Shown here piece by piece: positions 8,125 through 16,949 of a stretch of 64,000 nucleotides of DNA (positions within the stretch are counted from its first letter, which is position 1; every line of letters starts with the position of its first letter). Below the pieces are notes generated by a model. That model had not been told where the DNA came from, did not search any database, and was given only the letters and a program-made list of their open reading frames with translations. The DNA lies in assembly GCF_003014575.1 (NCBI RefSeq), contig NZ_PYGF01000009.1, positions 62,001 through 126,000 on the forward strand, written 5' to 3'. Source of the stretch: Cecembia rubra. GTDB lineage: Bacteria; Bacteroidota; Bacteroidia; Cytophagales; Cyclobacteriaceae. Made by a program: the position numbers and the translations under genes.

Positions 8125-9372
8125 TTAAAAAGTTGGGTCTGTATCTTCCAACTTGCTTAATCTTTCCAGAAGTGGAGGGTGTGAATAATTTACAAATACG
8201 TACCAAGGGTGGGGGTTGATATTGCTTAGTGTATTAACGGATAAAGTCTTTAAAGCTTCTGCCAGTGGCTTTCCAGCAAAAGTCATTTTGGCAAATTCAT
8301 CTGCCTCAAATTCATTTTTTCTGCTCAGGATATTCATTCCTATACCCAGGACAGTTGAAATTGGGGAGAATAGCATGGTGAAACCAATAATGTTCAAGTG
8401 AATGGCCATTTGGCTTCCTCCAATAGCCAGGCTCATATTTTCGCTGAAAATAAATAAAGAAAGAATGTATAAAAGAATGCCTACCTGTAGGATAGAAGCA
8501 ATCATACCCAAGATCACATGCTTTTTTTTATAATGGCCAATTTCATGAGCTAAAACAGCCACCAGTTCATCAGGAGTGTGTTGATCTATTAAAGTGTCAT
8601 ATAAAACCACTTTCTTTCTTTTTCCAAACCCAGAGAAGAATGCGTTGGCTTTAGAGGACCTTTTGCTTCCATCGATGACGAAAATATTATCCAATGGGAA
8701 GCCAACCGATTGGGCATATCCAATTATCTTGGATTTCAGTTCACCATCTTCCAGTGGAGTAAGTTTATTGAACAAGGGCAGGATAAGGGCAGTATAGAAA
8801 AGGTTTACAAAAACCATAAATGCTGCACTGACTAACCAGAACTGCCACCAAAACCCTTTGCCCATATAGTTGATTAAAGTCAGTAGTACGGTAAGTAGTC
8901 CACCACCAATCAGTATGGACAAAAAGTAGCCTTTTATTTTGTCACTGATATAAGTGTTTTTTGAGGTTTTATTGAAACCGTATTTTTCTTCTATGCGAAA
9001 GGTCTGGTAATAATCAAAAGGTATTGAGAGTGCATCTGAACCAATAAAAATCACGGCGAAAAATAATAAGGAAAGCAGAATGGGATTGTCCACCAAGTTT
9101 CTCAACCAATCATCTACCCAGCCAAAGAACCCAAAATAGATAAAGCAAAAAGTTAAGGTAAAGGATACAGTTGAAGTTAAAAGGCCAAAGCGGTAGTTGG
9201 TAGTTTGGTATTCCTTTGATTTCAGGAGTTTTTTTCTATCAACATATTCTTTCAATGTATCAGGAACAAAAGGTACGTCCCTCTTTATATTGAGATAGCT
9301 TAAGGATTTATCAAAAATAAAACTTATTGTAAGTACAACTAATAATAGGTACTTAATCCAAATGGCTTCCAT
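8125..9372 (-). CDS. M48 family membrane metalloprotease (Ste24/CAAX protease-like)
   Basis: 415 residues with several membrane segments (about 5-20, 64-82, 98-112, 150-168, 178-200, 287-310, 330-348). The zinc site is HEIGH at 276-280 with the third ligand in NEFEAD (353-358). The N-terminal extension before the protease core and the overall length match the Ste24-type enzymes that cut prenylated proteins in eukaryotes; bacterial members act in membrane protein quality control or have unknown substrates. The gene starts 11 bp after the PorP/SprF-like gene ends, so they may be co-transcribed. Confidence 0.9.
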   Translation of the reverse strand: MEAIWIKYLLLVVLTISFIFDKSLSYLNIKRDVPFVPDTLKEYVDRKKLLKSKEYQTTNYRFGLLTSTVSFTLTFCFIYFGFFGWVDDWLRNLVDNPILLSLLFFAVIFIGSDALSIPFDYYQTFRIEEKYGFNKTSKNTYISDKIKGYFLSILIGGGLLTVLLTLINYMGKGFWWQFWLVSAAFMVFVNLFYTALILPLFNKLTPLEDGELKSKIIGYAQSVGFPLDNIFVIDGSKRSSKANAFFSGFGKRKKVVLYDTLIDQHTPDELVAVLAHEIGHYKKKHVILGMIASILQVGILLYILSLFIFSENMSLAIGGSQMAIHLNIIGFTMLFSPISTVLGIGMNILSRKNEFEADEFAKMTFAGKPLAEALKTLSVNTLSNINPHPWYVFVNYSHPPLLERLSKLEDTDPTF

Positions 9373-9383
9373 TAAGGTCTTTC

Positions 9384-10469
9384 TTAGAATTTAGGACAAG
9401 GTAGAATGGTGTCTCGGCTTCTGACTCTGTTTTGGTTTTTATCGGCCAAAAGGAAAGACAAACTGATTTCATGAGCTCCACCTGACTGAATACCAAGCTT
9501 TGAGACTGTATAATCAAAACTATATCCCATGCTTATACCGTTGATAAGGTTGACCCCTACCATAAGAACGATGGCATCCCTATTGCTTTGCTGCTCGACA
9601 GGACGGTAAGGTAAACCTCTGTACCAAAGACCAATGATCAAAGGTTCTGCGTAAAGATATGCTCCAAGATCAAGCTGTTCAAAAGGTCCCTGTCTTTTAT
9701 AATTTATGGTGGGCACAATGTAACGCTCTTTGAACATATGGGTGAAATCATTTCTATATCCCCCCGAACCTAATGGTATTTTGTAACCTGTGTGAAAAGA
9801 AAGTTTGTAGGGAAGGTTGCTAATACCATTTTCTAGAAAGGATTGATTGGGCTGATTGAGATGGTCTGCAGCTACTCCAAACCAAAATTTATCCGTAAAA
9901 AACAGTCCACCAGCAGATAGTGAAAGTAGGTTAACAGGATCTCCAAGTCCAGGAAAATCAGAACCCGGTAATAATGGACCCATAGGGTTGTTTCTGTCAA
10001 TTTGGTTGGCAAAGACTAAGTTTTCATAAAATCCTATTTCCCTTCTAATATAACTGGCCCTGAATCCAGGCCTGAAATAAGCATTTTCACCTAATCTTAA
10101 CTCATATGAATATAGACCTGCAACTGTAAAAGACCTAAGTTTGGCCGCACCTTCAGTATCACTCATAACTAAAAGGCCTACTCCACTGTTATATTCATCC
10201 AAAAAGGTGTCAAAATAAGCAGAAAATGTTGTAAACTGAGCCTCCAAACCAGGCCATTGGTTTCTATAATTAAAACCAACTCTTGGTAACATTTCTGAAC
10301 CTGTAAAGGCAGGATTCAAATACAAAGGTGCTGCATAGTATTGACTATATTGAGGGTCTTGAGCTTGTGAGTCAAAAAGTAAAAAAAAGCCTATGACCAG
10401 TAAAAAAAGATGATATGGATAAGACCTTTGCAAGTTTTTATACGTTAATTGGTAGAATGAACACATCAA
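9384..10469 (-). CDS. PorP/SprF family type IX secretion membrane protein
   Basis: 361 residues. A signal peptide ends at DSQA with Gln next, and the mature protein begins with the family hallmark DPQYSQYYAAPLYLNPAFTG. The rest is a beta-barrel-like outer membrane protein closing with GGAHEISLSFLL. PorP/SprF proteins assist secretion or surface anchoring of particular T9SS substrates with type B C-terminal domains. Here the gene is divergent, with 48 bp between start codons, from a large type B substrate gene, the arrangement expected for a dedicated pair. The annotated start gives a rather long n-region, so a slightly later start is possible. Confidence 0.9.
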   Translation of the reverse strand: MMCSFYQLTYKNLQRSYPYHLFLLVIGFFLLFDSQAQDPQYSQYYAAPLYLNPAFTGSEMLPRVGFNYRNQWPGLEAQFTTFSAYFDTFLDEYNSGVGLLVMSDTEGAAKLRSFTVAGLYSYELRLGENAYFRPGFRASYIRREIGFYENLVFANQIDRNNPMGPLLPGSDFPGLGDPVNLLSLSAGGLFFTDKFWFGVAADHLNQPNQSFLENGISNLPYKLSFHTGYKIPLGSGGYRNDFTHMFKERYIVPTINYKRQGPFEQLDLGAYLYAEPLIIGLWYRGLPYRPVEQQSNRDAIVLMVGVNLINGISMGYSFDYTVSKLGIQSGGAHEISLSFLLADKNQNRVRSRDTILPCPKF

Positions 10470-10517
10470 ACTAAACGATCAAACCATTTAGTTGTTTTAG
10501 TGATTATGGTGTAAAAT

Positions 10518-13500
10518 ATGAAAACGTCGACAAATTACATAAATATACATTTATTTTTCTTTTTCTTAAGTTTGATATTTTGTTTATCGGCAATACAAAA
10601 TACCTCGGCTCAGGGATTTAATAACAATCAATGGATTTTTGGTTATTGCGAGTCTGACCAGGAAAACAGTTACTTATCTTTTGGAAGAGGGGAAGATCCG
10701 GTAGTCAGGACATTGCCTGGAAATGTTATAGTTGGCCAGAACAATAATGCCATTGCTATTGATCCAATTTCCGGTAATACCATTTTTTACACTAATGGGG
10801 AATTGATTTATGATGGTGACAATGAACCAATGGAGGGTATGGCGCCAGGGATAAATGGTGATTTTGAAGGAAGGCAAAAAGTAGCAATTGGAACTCTTTC
10901 TTATGATCCACTTGGAGACAGATTATTTTATGTATTTTATCTTAGTCCAACAGGCCAACTTCAATATGCTGTCATTGATATGAATGCTCCAGGGCAAGCA
11001 TTGCCGAATCAACCCCCTTTAGGACAGGTGATTGATAAAAATATTACCATAGCAAATGGAGCTTCCGGAGCCATTTTGGTCGTAAAAACGCCCCAGTCTT
11101 CCTCTTATCTGATTAGTTTTAGTAATGGTCAATTGGTGTCTAGAAGAATTGAACCCACCCAAGGTGATTTTACTGAAAGTGGCAATGTTTCATTCCCATT
11201 TACTCCTAAAGCTATTGTATTTGAGGAATCCACTGGGAAGCTTATTTTAATTCCGGAAAATGCCGGCGATGATATTGCAGTGGTTGATTTTGATGCTTCC
11301 ACCGGGTCTTTCGGGTCAATTTCTACGGTTTCCCAATCAGGTGGTACAGATGCTATAGAGGGTGGGGCCATTTCGCCCGATGGGCAATTTCTTTACTTCT
11401 CAAGGGGCAATCAGCTTTTAAGGGTTCCCATCAATGACCTGGATGCAGAACCAGAAGTCATGCCCATAGAAGTGATAGTGGATAGGATTTTTGATGTCAA
11501 AGTTGGCCCGGATGGTCGGCTTTACTATATTTATGAGGAAACGGTCGGAGGACCTCAGTTAATCGGGAGGGTAAATAATCCAAATGAGACCGACTTGGAC
11601 GAGCTGGATATTGAGGAGGACCCATTTAATGGTACAGATTTTTGTGGTCGTGTTTTTCCGCAGTTTGCCCCAAACCAAGATATTAATCCTCAGGTTGATT
11701 TTACATGGGAACCTGAAGAACCTTGTAGCAATAACCCTATACAATTAACCAGTGTCATCACACCTGAAAATTACAGGCCTGTAAGCTTTGAATGGACTTT
11801 TAATCCACCATTAACCGATGAAGATGGCCAGCCTATTGATATTGATTTCAATCAAGAGCACTTGCTGATACCTGAAGAGGCTACCGCCAATCAAAGTATT
11901 CAGGTTACTCTTACAGTGACCTTTGCTGACGGAAATACAGTTACAGTACCCAAAACCATAAGGCTAACAGAAAATAATCTACAGGCCAATTTCAGTGCTC
12001 AGGATACCACTGTTTGTGAGGGAGCTTGTGTGGATATAGGCTCATTGCTGGAAGTTCAGCAAGGTGGAGGCCAAGGAGGACAAGCCCCAGGTGTGGGGGG
12101 TGGCCAAGGAGGCAATTATGAGTATTTTTGGTCCAATAGAAGGGAAGAGGGTTGGGTCCAAGACCAAAATAATTGTGTTGACCGACCAGGACTATATTGG
12201 GTTTTGGTAAGGGAACAGGGTTCCGATTGTTATGCCTATGCCGAGATAAGGGTACGTATTTGGGATCTTCCTGATCAAAGCAATAATATTTGGTACTTTG
12301 GAAACGGGGCCGGATTGGACTTCAATCCTGATCCGGATGACCCCAATGCACCAGTTCCCAGGCCTGTGAGCCATAATCAAAATATTCCTGCAGGAACTAC
12401 CACTATTTCTGATGAGACCGGTCAGGTATTGTTTTTTACAGATGGAGAATCCGTGTGGGATCTCAACGGGGATTTAATGAATAACGGAGAAAATATTGGG
12501 GGGAATAATCAGGCTTCAGAAGGTGTAATTGCTGTACCCGTTCCCCAAAATCAGACAATTTTCTACGTGTTTACCTCCCAAAGGGCAGCAGATGGAAGTA
12601 ATAGGGTCAGCTATTCAGTTGTGGACATTAAGACAGATAACCCCACTGGGGTTGGAAGTGTAGTCACCAAAAATAATTTTCTGTTCAGTCCCAGTACTGA
12701 ACATTCTGCAGCGCTGGCTTCTGGTGATACGACCTGGGTTTTATTCCATGAATTGGGCAATAACACTTTCCGTGCATATCCAGTCAGCCAATTTGGGATC
12801 GGTCAGCCAGTTTTTTCATCTGTTGGATCTAATCATGGATTTAATACCGGTGTTGGAAGTATGAAATTCAGCCCCGATGGCAGCCAAGTAGCTGTTACAA
12901 TTCAAGATGGAAACTGTTCAAGATTAGAGATTTTCAATTTCAACCAAAGCACTGGAAGGCTTACAGAATATGCTCAATTGGATTTGGGATGTACCGGTGA
13001 AGAAATTTATGGTTTGGAGTTTTCCAATGATGGAAGCAGGGTGTTTGTATCATTTTCAGGGAGCCCTGGAAAGATTGAGGAATACCTTATCAAGCGGCCT
13101 GATTCTGCCATACAGGGTGAAGATTTAGATACCAATCTTTCCTGTTTTGATTGTTTTAACAATGCAAACACAAGGGCACAAAGGGAATCTTGTATTTTGG
13201 CTACAAGGAATGTTTTAAGTACTTCTGGGCCATTTGGTGCATTGCAGGTTGGTCCTGATGGGCAGATATATGTCGCAAGGCCCGGTGCCAACGAAATTAC
13301 TACCATCAATCCAGGAGTAAATTGCATTGACAGTTTTTATTCTGAGCAAGGAATTATCTTGTCGCCTGGAACTTCCATGACTTTAGGCCTTCCTGCTTTT
13401 GTACAGCAATCAGGGAGTAGCATTCCAGAACCTGCCTTGGCAGGACCGGAAAGAATTTGCTATGATCCGGAATTTGGAGCTCTGGCTTTATTTGAAGGTG

Positions 13501-16049
13501 GAGGTGAACCTGATATTGACAGTTATTTTTGGACGATAGTTCATGAAGATGGAGAAGTTATTATTTCTGAATTGGGAGGACCTGGAGAACAATTCCAGAA
13601 TCTTGAGCAGTCCTTACCGAGGGCAGGGATTTATACGGTTACCCTTCGGGTGGATAGATGTGGGGATCCTGAGTATTTTAGAGAGGAGATTGTAGTGGAA
13701 GTAGTCGATGCCCCTGAAATTACCTTGCCGGATGAATTCACTCTTTGTGTAGGAAACCCTGTCCAGCTGACAGCTATAGATGGGTATGATCCTGCAGAGG
13801 GGTTGTATGATTTTGAGTGGAGAAATGCTGCAGGTCAGTTAATCGGTGATCAGAACAGCAATACCATTGAAGTAAGTGAAGAAAGTATTTATACAGTTAC
13901 GGTCAGGTACAGGGTGCCCGAAGGATTAACCGAAGCCGAATTTGATGTTTGTCCTGCCAGTAAATCAGTTTTTGTAGGCCCGGCATTTGATTTTGATCTT
14001 ACCCAAAGTGCCGAGGAAGTTTGCTATGATGAGCCTTTGGTAGTCTTTGCTCCAAATACACCAATTTCCGGAGAATGGTTTTACAGACCTGCCGGTTCGC
14101 CAAATAGAGTTTCCTTAGGAGTTGCTTTTGAATTGGAGCTGATTCCTTCAACACTACCTTCACCGGGAGAGTATGAGATTGTATTTTTGGCCGAAGACCC
14201 TTTGGTTGAAGGATGTTTTGTTGAAAAAGTTGCACCGCTAACTATTTTTCCATTACCAGAAGTTGAAGTGGTGATTCTGGCTGATTCCGATGATTGTGTC
14301 AATCCTAATGGAAGTTTTACAATAACAGCATTGTCATCCATACAAAGTCTTGAAGTGATGGAATTAGGACAGAGCTATGGCCCATTGGCTGCAGGTGAAA
14401 GCCTACCTCCTTTCACTGACCTTGAGCCTGGATTATATACATTACAGTTGCGCAATGAATTTAATTGTGAATTTGTGCAATCTGTGACCATCCGTAACCT
14501 TAATCCTCCTCAGGGAATTGAAGGTTATGAGGTTACCTCTGTATCTGAAACCTGTGATGTACAAGTGGTACAGGAAGGACAAATAGTTATTAGTTTTGCC
14601 AATGGACCAGTATCAGGAACATATCAGATTGTCAGACAAGGTGATGGTGCCGTATTCTCAGATTCATTTACAAATTCTGAACAGATATCAGTCAATGTTC
14701 CGGCAGGAATTTATGCAGTTGAGGTGGAAGATGAGAATGGCTGTTCTGTGCCATTTGACCAGCTTTTGGAAGTAGAACAAGTAAATTTTGTTGATTTTAC
14801 GGTTCCATCAAATGTGGAAGCTTGCGGAACTTTTGTCTTTACACCTCAGTCTCCAGATCAACTTGTCTATACTTTAAGAAATAATTCAGGCAATACCATT
14901 CAGGCCAATCAAGACGGAAGTTTTACATTGACAGAAACAGGTAATTATTTTATTCTGGGGGAAGATCCAAGCGGTGTTGATTGTTCTTTGGAAAGGGAGA
15001 TCAATCTGGTAATTATTGCTCCGCCTGTGTTTAATTTGGTTGGACCAAGAATTGACTGTGATCTCGGGATATACTATGAGGCTGTTTTGGGTCCTAATGA
15101 GGATCCAAATCAAGTATTCATTTTTTGGTTGGATTCAAATAGTCGCGTAGTAAGTAGAAATCCATTGTTTTTCCCGAGGGCAACTGGAGAGTATTTCCTG
15201 GAAGTTCAGCCGAGAACAGGGGCACTTTGTGAAAATCAATCAATTTCATTTATTGTAGATGATATAACTCCTGAGATTAATGTAGAACTAGTGGCTGAAC
15301 CATTTTGTGCAGATGATCCCTTTACCATCATTTCCATTATTGCTGATTTGTCTGATGTTGCAAGAGTTGAATGGTATGAAATTGTCAACGGGGAAAGAGT
15401 ATCCCAACAAAATTGGCTTGGATTGGAAGATGTAGTGGTATTGGAAAATGGAATCTTTGAAGTGTTATTGATTAATGGTGATGGCTGTGTAGTGGGGTCG
15501 GATCAAATTGAAATAATTCAATCTACGATCATTCCACCTGTCCTGGAGTCAAGATATGAAATTTGTGCTCCTGAAGGTGTAACTTTCGAAATAAACCCAG
15601 GTGAATACCCCAACTATTCTTGGCAATTGGGGGATGAGGAAGTGTCTAATTCACCTACATTTACCCCTGTAATTCCAGGGCAATATGTATTGATTGTATC
15701 AGATGACCAAGGCTGTGAGTTTGTTGTCAGATTTGATGTGGTGGAAAACTGTGAAATCGGGGTTCGGATTCCAAATGCCATAATATTGGGTGATGAAGAA
15801 AGGAATTTCAGGATATTCCCAACTGAATTTGTGGATGAATTGGAAGTATTTATCTATAATAGATGGGGGGAATTGATTTTTTATTGTGAAAATTCGAACA
15901 TAAATGGGGAAACTGAGCTTTGTACTTGGGACGGTATTGTCAATGGCAGATTTGTTCCGATAGGTTCATATCCTGTTGTGGTCAATTATGGAAGTACCCG
16001 TCAAAATGTCAAGAGAACTTTAAAAAGCGCAATAGTAGTTATACAGTAA
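10518..16049 (+). CDS. Large T9SS type B (gliding-associated C-terminal domain) surface protein
   Basis: 1843 residues. The signal peptide ends at NTSA with Gln at +1. Two propeller-like repeat regions, each opening with a W-[IY]-F-G motif (about 36-390 and 592-965), flank a PKD/Ig-like segment (about 393-590) that contains a Gly/Gln-rich insert (about 515-534). From about 974 onwards a series of Cys-containing Ig-like modules leads to the C-terminal sorting domain (about 1750-1843: FPTEF..ELEVFIYNRWGELIF..WDG..VPIGSY). This sorting domain type is secreted by the T9SS and displayed at the surface; the ligand is unknown. The divergent PorP/SprF-like gene is its likely partner. The next gene, yaaA, starts 8 bp after the stop. 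Confidence 0.88.
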   Translation: MKTSTNYINIHLFFFFLSLIFCLSAIQNTSAQGFNNNQWIFGYCESDQENSYLSFGRGEDPVVRTLPGNVIVGQNNNAIAIDPISGNTIFYTNGELIYDGDNEPMEGMAPGINGDFEGRQKVAIGTLSYDPLGDRLFYVFYLSPTGQLQYAVIDMNAPGQALPNQPPLGQVIDKNITIANGASGAILVVKTPQSSSYLISFSNGQLVSRRIEPTQGDFTESGNVSFPFTPKAIVFEESTGKLILIPENAGDDIAVVDFDASTGSFGSISTVSQSGGTDAIEGGAISPDGQFLYFSRGNQLLRVPINDLDAEPEVMPIEVIVDRIFDVKVGPDGRLYYIYEETVGGPQLIGRVNNPNETDLDELDIEEDPFNGTDFCGRVFPQFAPNQDINPQVDFTWEPEEPCSNNPIQLTSVITPENYRPVSFEWTFNPPLTDEDGQPIDIDFNQEHLLIPEEATANQSIQVTLTVTFADGNTVTVPKTIRLTENNLQANFSAQDTTVCEGACVDIGSLLEVQQGGGQGGQAPGVGGGQGGNYEYFWSNRREEGWVQDQNNCVDRPGLYWVLVREQGSDCYAYAEIRVRIWDLPDQSNNIWYFGNGAGLDFNPDPDDPNAPVPRPVSHNQNIPAGTTTISDETGQVLFFTDGESVWDLNGDLMNNGENIGGNNQASEGVIAVPVPQNQTIFYVFTSQRAADGSNRVSYSVVDIKTDNPTGVGSVVTKNNFLFSPSTEHSAALASGDTTWVLFHELGNNTFRAYPVSQFGIGQPVFSSVGSNHGFNTGVGSMKFSPDGSQVAVTIQDGNCSRLEIFNFNQSTGRLTEYAQLDLGCTGEEIYGLEFSNDGSRVFVSFSGSPGKIEEYLIKRPDSAIQGEDLDTNLSCFDCFNNANTRAQRESCILATRNVLSTSGPFGALQVGPDGQIYVARPGANEITTINPGVNCIDSFYSEQGIILSPGTSMTLGLPAFVQQSGSSIPEPALAGPERICYDPEFGALALFEGGGEPDIDSYFWTIVHEDGEVIISELGGPGEQFQNLEQSLPRAGIYTVTLRVDRCGDPEYFREEIVVEVVDAPEITLPDEFTLCVGNPVQLTAIDGYDPAEGLYDFEWRNAAGQLIGDQNSNTIEVSEESIYTVTVRYRVPEGLTEAEFDVCPASKSVFVGPAFDFDLTQSAEEVCYDEPLVVFAPNTPISGEWFYRPAGSPNRVSLGVAFELELIPSTLPSPGEYEIVFLAEDPLVEGCFVEKVAPLTIFPLPEVEVVILADSDDCVNPNGSFTITALSSIQSLEVMELGQSYGPLAAGESLPPFTDLEPGLYTLQLRNEFNCEFVQSVTIRNLNPPQGIEGYEVTSVSETCDVQVVQEGQIVISFANGPVSGTYQIVRQGDGAVFSDSFTNSEQISVNVPAGIYAVEVEDENGCSVPFDQLLEVEQVNFVDFTVPSNVEACGTFVFTPQSPDQLVYTLRNNSGNTIQANQDGSFTLTETGNYFILGEDPSGVDCSLEREINLVIIAPPVFNLVGPRIDCDLGIYYEAVLGPNEDPNQVFIFWLDSNSRVVSRNPLFFPRATGEYFLEVQPRTGALCENQSISFIVDDITPEINVELVAEPFCADDPFTIISIIADLSDVARVEWYEIVNGERVSQQNWLGLEDVVVLENGIFEVLLINGDGCVVGSDQIEIIQSTIIPPVLESRYEICAPEGVTFEINPGEYPNYSWQLGDEEVSNSPTFTPVIPGQYVLIVSDDQGCEFVVRFDVVENCEIGVRIPNAIILGDEERNFRIFPTEFVDELEVFIYNRWGELIFYCENSNINGETELCTWDGIVNGRFVPIGSYPVVVNYGSTRQNVKRTLKSAIVVIQ

Positions 16050-16057
16050 ATATTTAT

Positions 16058-16807
16058 ATGATTACCTTAATTTCACCAGCTAAAACACTTGATTTAAGTA
16101 TAACAGAAGTAAAATTAAACAGCCAGCCAGAATTTGTGCAACAAACGTTGGAGTTGGTGGACATTATGAAGAGGAAAAGCTCTCAGGATCTTATGCAGTT
16201 GATGGGAATCAGTGAAAAGCTAGCTCAATTGAATAAATCCAGGTACCAGGAATTTCAAGAAAAATTTATTCCTGAAAACTCCAAACAAGCCATATTGGCA
16301 TTCAAGGGAGATGTATATACCAAAATTGATGTTGAGAATTATTCGGTGGAGGATTTTGAATTTGCCCAAAAACATTTGAGAATTCTTTCTGGATTATATG
16401 GGCTATTGAAGCCTATGGATCTGATTCAGCCTTATCGACTTGAGATGGGGATAAGATTGAAAAATAGAAGAGGTAAAAATCTTTATGAATTTTGGGGACA
16501 AAGGATCGCTAAAACGATCAATCAGGCTTCCAATGGTAGTCCCATAATTAATTTAGCTTCTCAGGAATATTTCAAAGCAGTTGATACTTCTAAGTTGGGC
16601 TCCAATGTTATTTCCCCTGTTTTCAAGGAGTACAGAAATGGGAAATACCAGATTATTGGATTGTTTGCCAAACAGGCCAGAGGATTAATGACCGACTATA
16701 TTATTAAAAACAGAATCAATGAACCTGAACAATTGAAGGTCTTTAATGCAGAAAGGTATGAGTTTAAAGAGGAGATGGAAAATGGAGAGTGGTTGTTTGT
16801 TAGGTAG
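16058..16807 (+). CDS. yaaA: Peroxide stress protein YaaA (DUF328/UPF0246)
   Basis: 249 residues from the ATG at 16058; the frame is open further upstream, inside the preceding gene, but family members begin exactly at this MITLISPAKTLDL motif. Other conserved blocks are KGDVY, RILSGLYGLLKP, INLASQEYF and KQARGLMTDYI. In E. coli the protein lowers intracellular iron and oxidative DNA damage under peroxide stress; it is cytoplasmic. It begins 8 bp after the giant surface protein gene, so it may be read from that promoter, an odd pairing. A related giant gene follows 142 bp later. Confidence 0.93.
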   Translation: MITLISPAKTLDLSITEVKLNSQPEFVQQTLELVDIMKRKSSQDLMQLMGISEKLAQLNKSRYQEFQEKFIPENSKQAILAFKGDVYTKIDVENYSVEDFEFAQKHLRILSGLYGLLKPMDLIQPYRLEMGIRLKNRRGKNLYEFWGQRIAKTINQASNGSPIINLASQEYFKAVDTSKLGSNVISPVFKEYRNGKYQIIGLFAKQARGLMTDYIIKNRINEPEQLKVFNAERYEFKEEMENGEWLFVR

Positions 16808-16886
16808 TTACTTATAAAATCCCCTATTCGAGCGTATAAAATTTGTATTAGAAATTCAAAAAAATGTAATATATGTTATTTGAATG

Positions 16887-16921
16887 TTTGGGTTAATGAT
16901 TTAATTTTCAGTAATGTTTTG
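16887..16921 (+). promoter_or_regulatory. Candidate promoter of the second type B protein
   Basis: TTTG at 16887-16890, a 21-bp spacer, then TAATGTTTTG at 16912-16921, which is close to but not identical with TAnnTTTG. It lies 28 bp before the start codon. Confidence 0.35.
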
Positions 16922-16949
16922 ATACTTGGTATGGAAGCGAAGAAATAAT

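Noticed and set aside
12061-12120. Gly/Gln-rich stretch in the giant protein as a possible recent repeat expansion
   Set aside because: It is a short imperfect low-complexity linker in frame; it does not form a clear tandem array.
15920-16057. Upstream extension of yaaA
   Set aside because: It lies in another frame of the giant protein's sorting domain; the family starts at MITLISPAKT.
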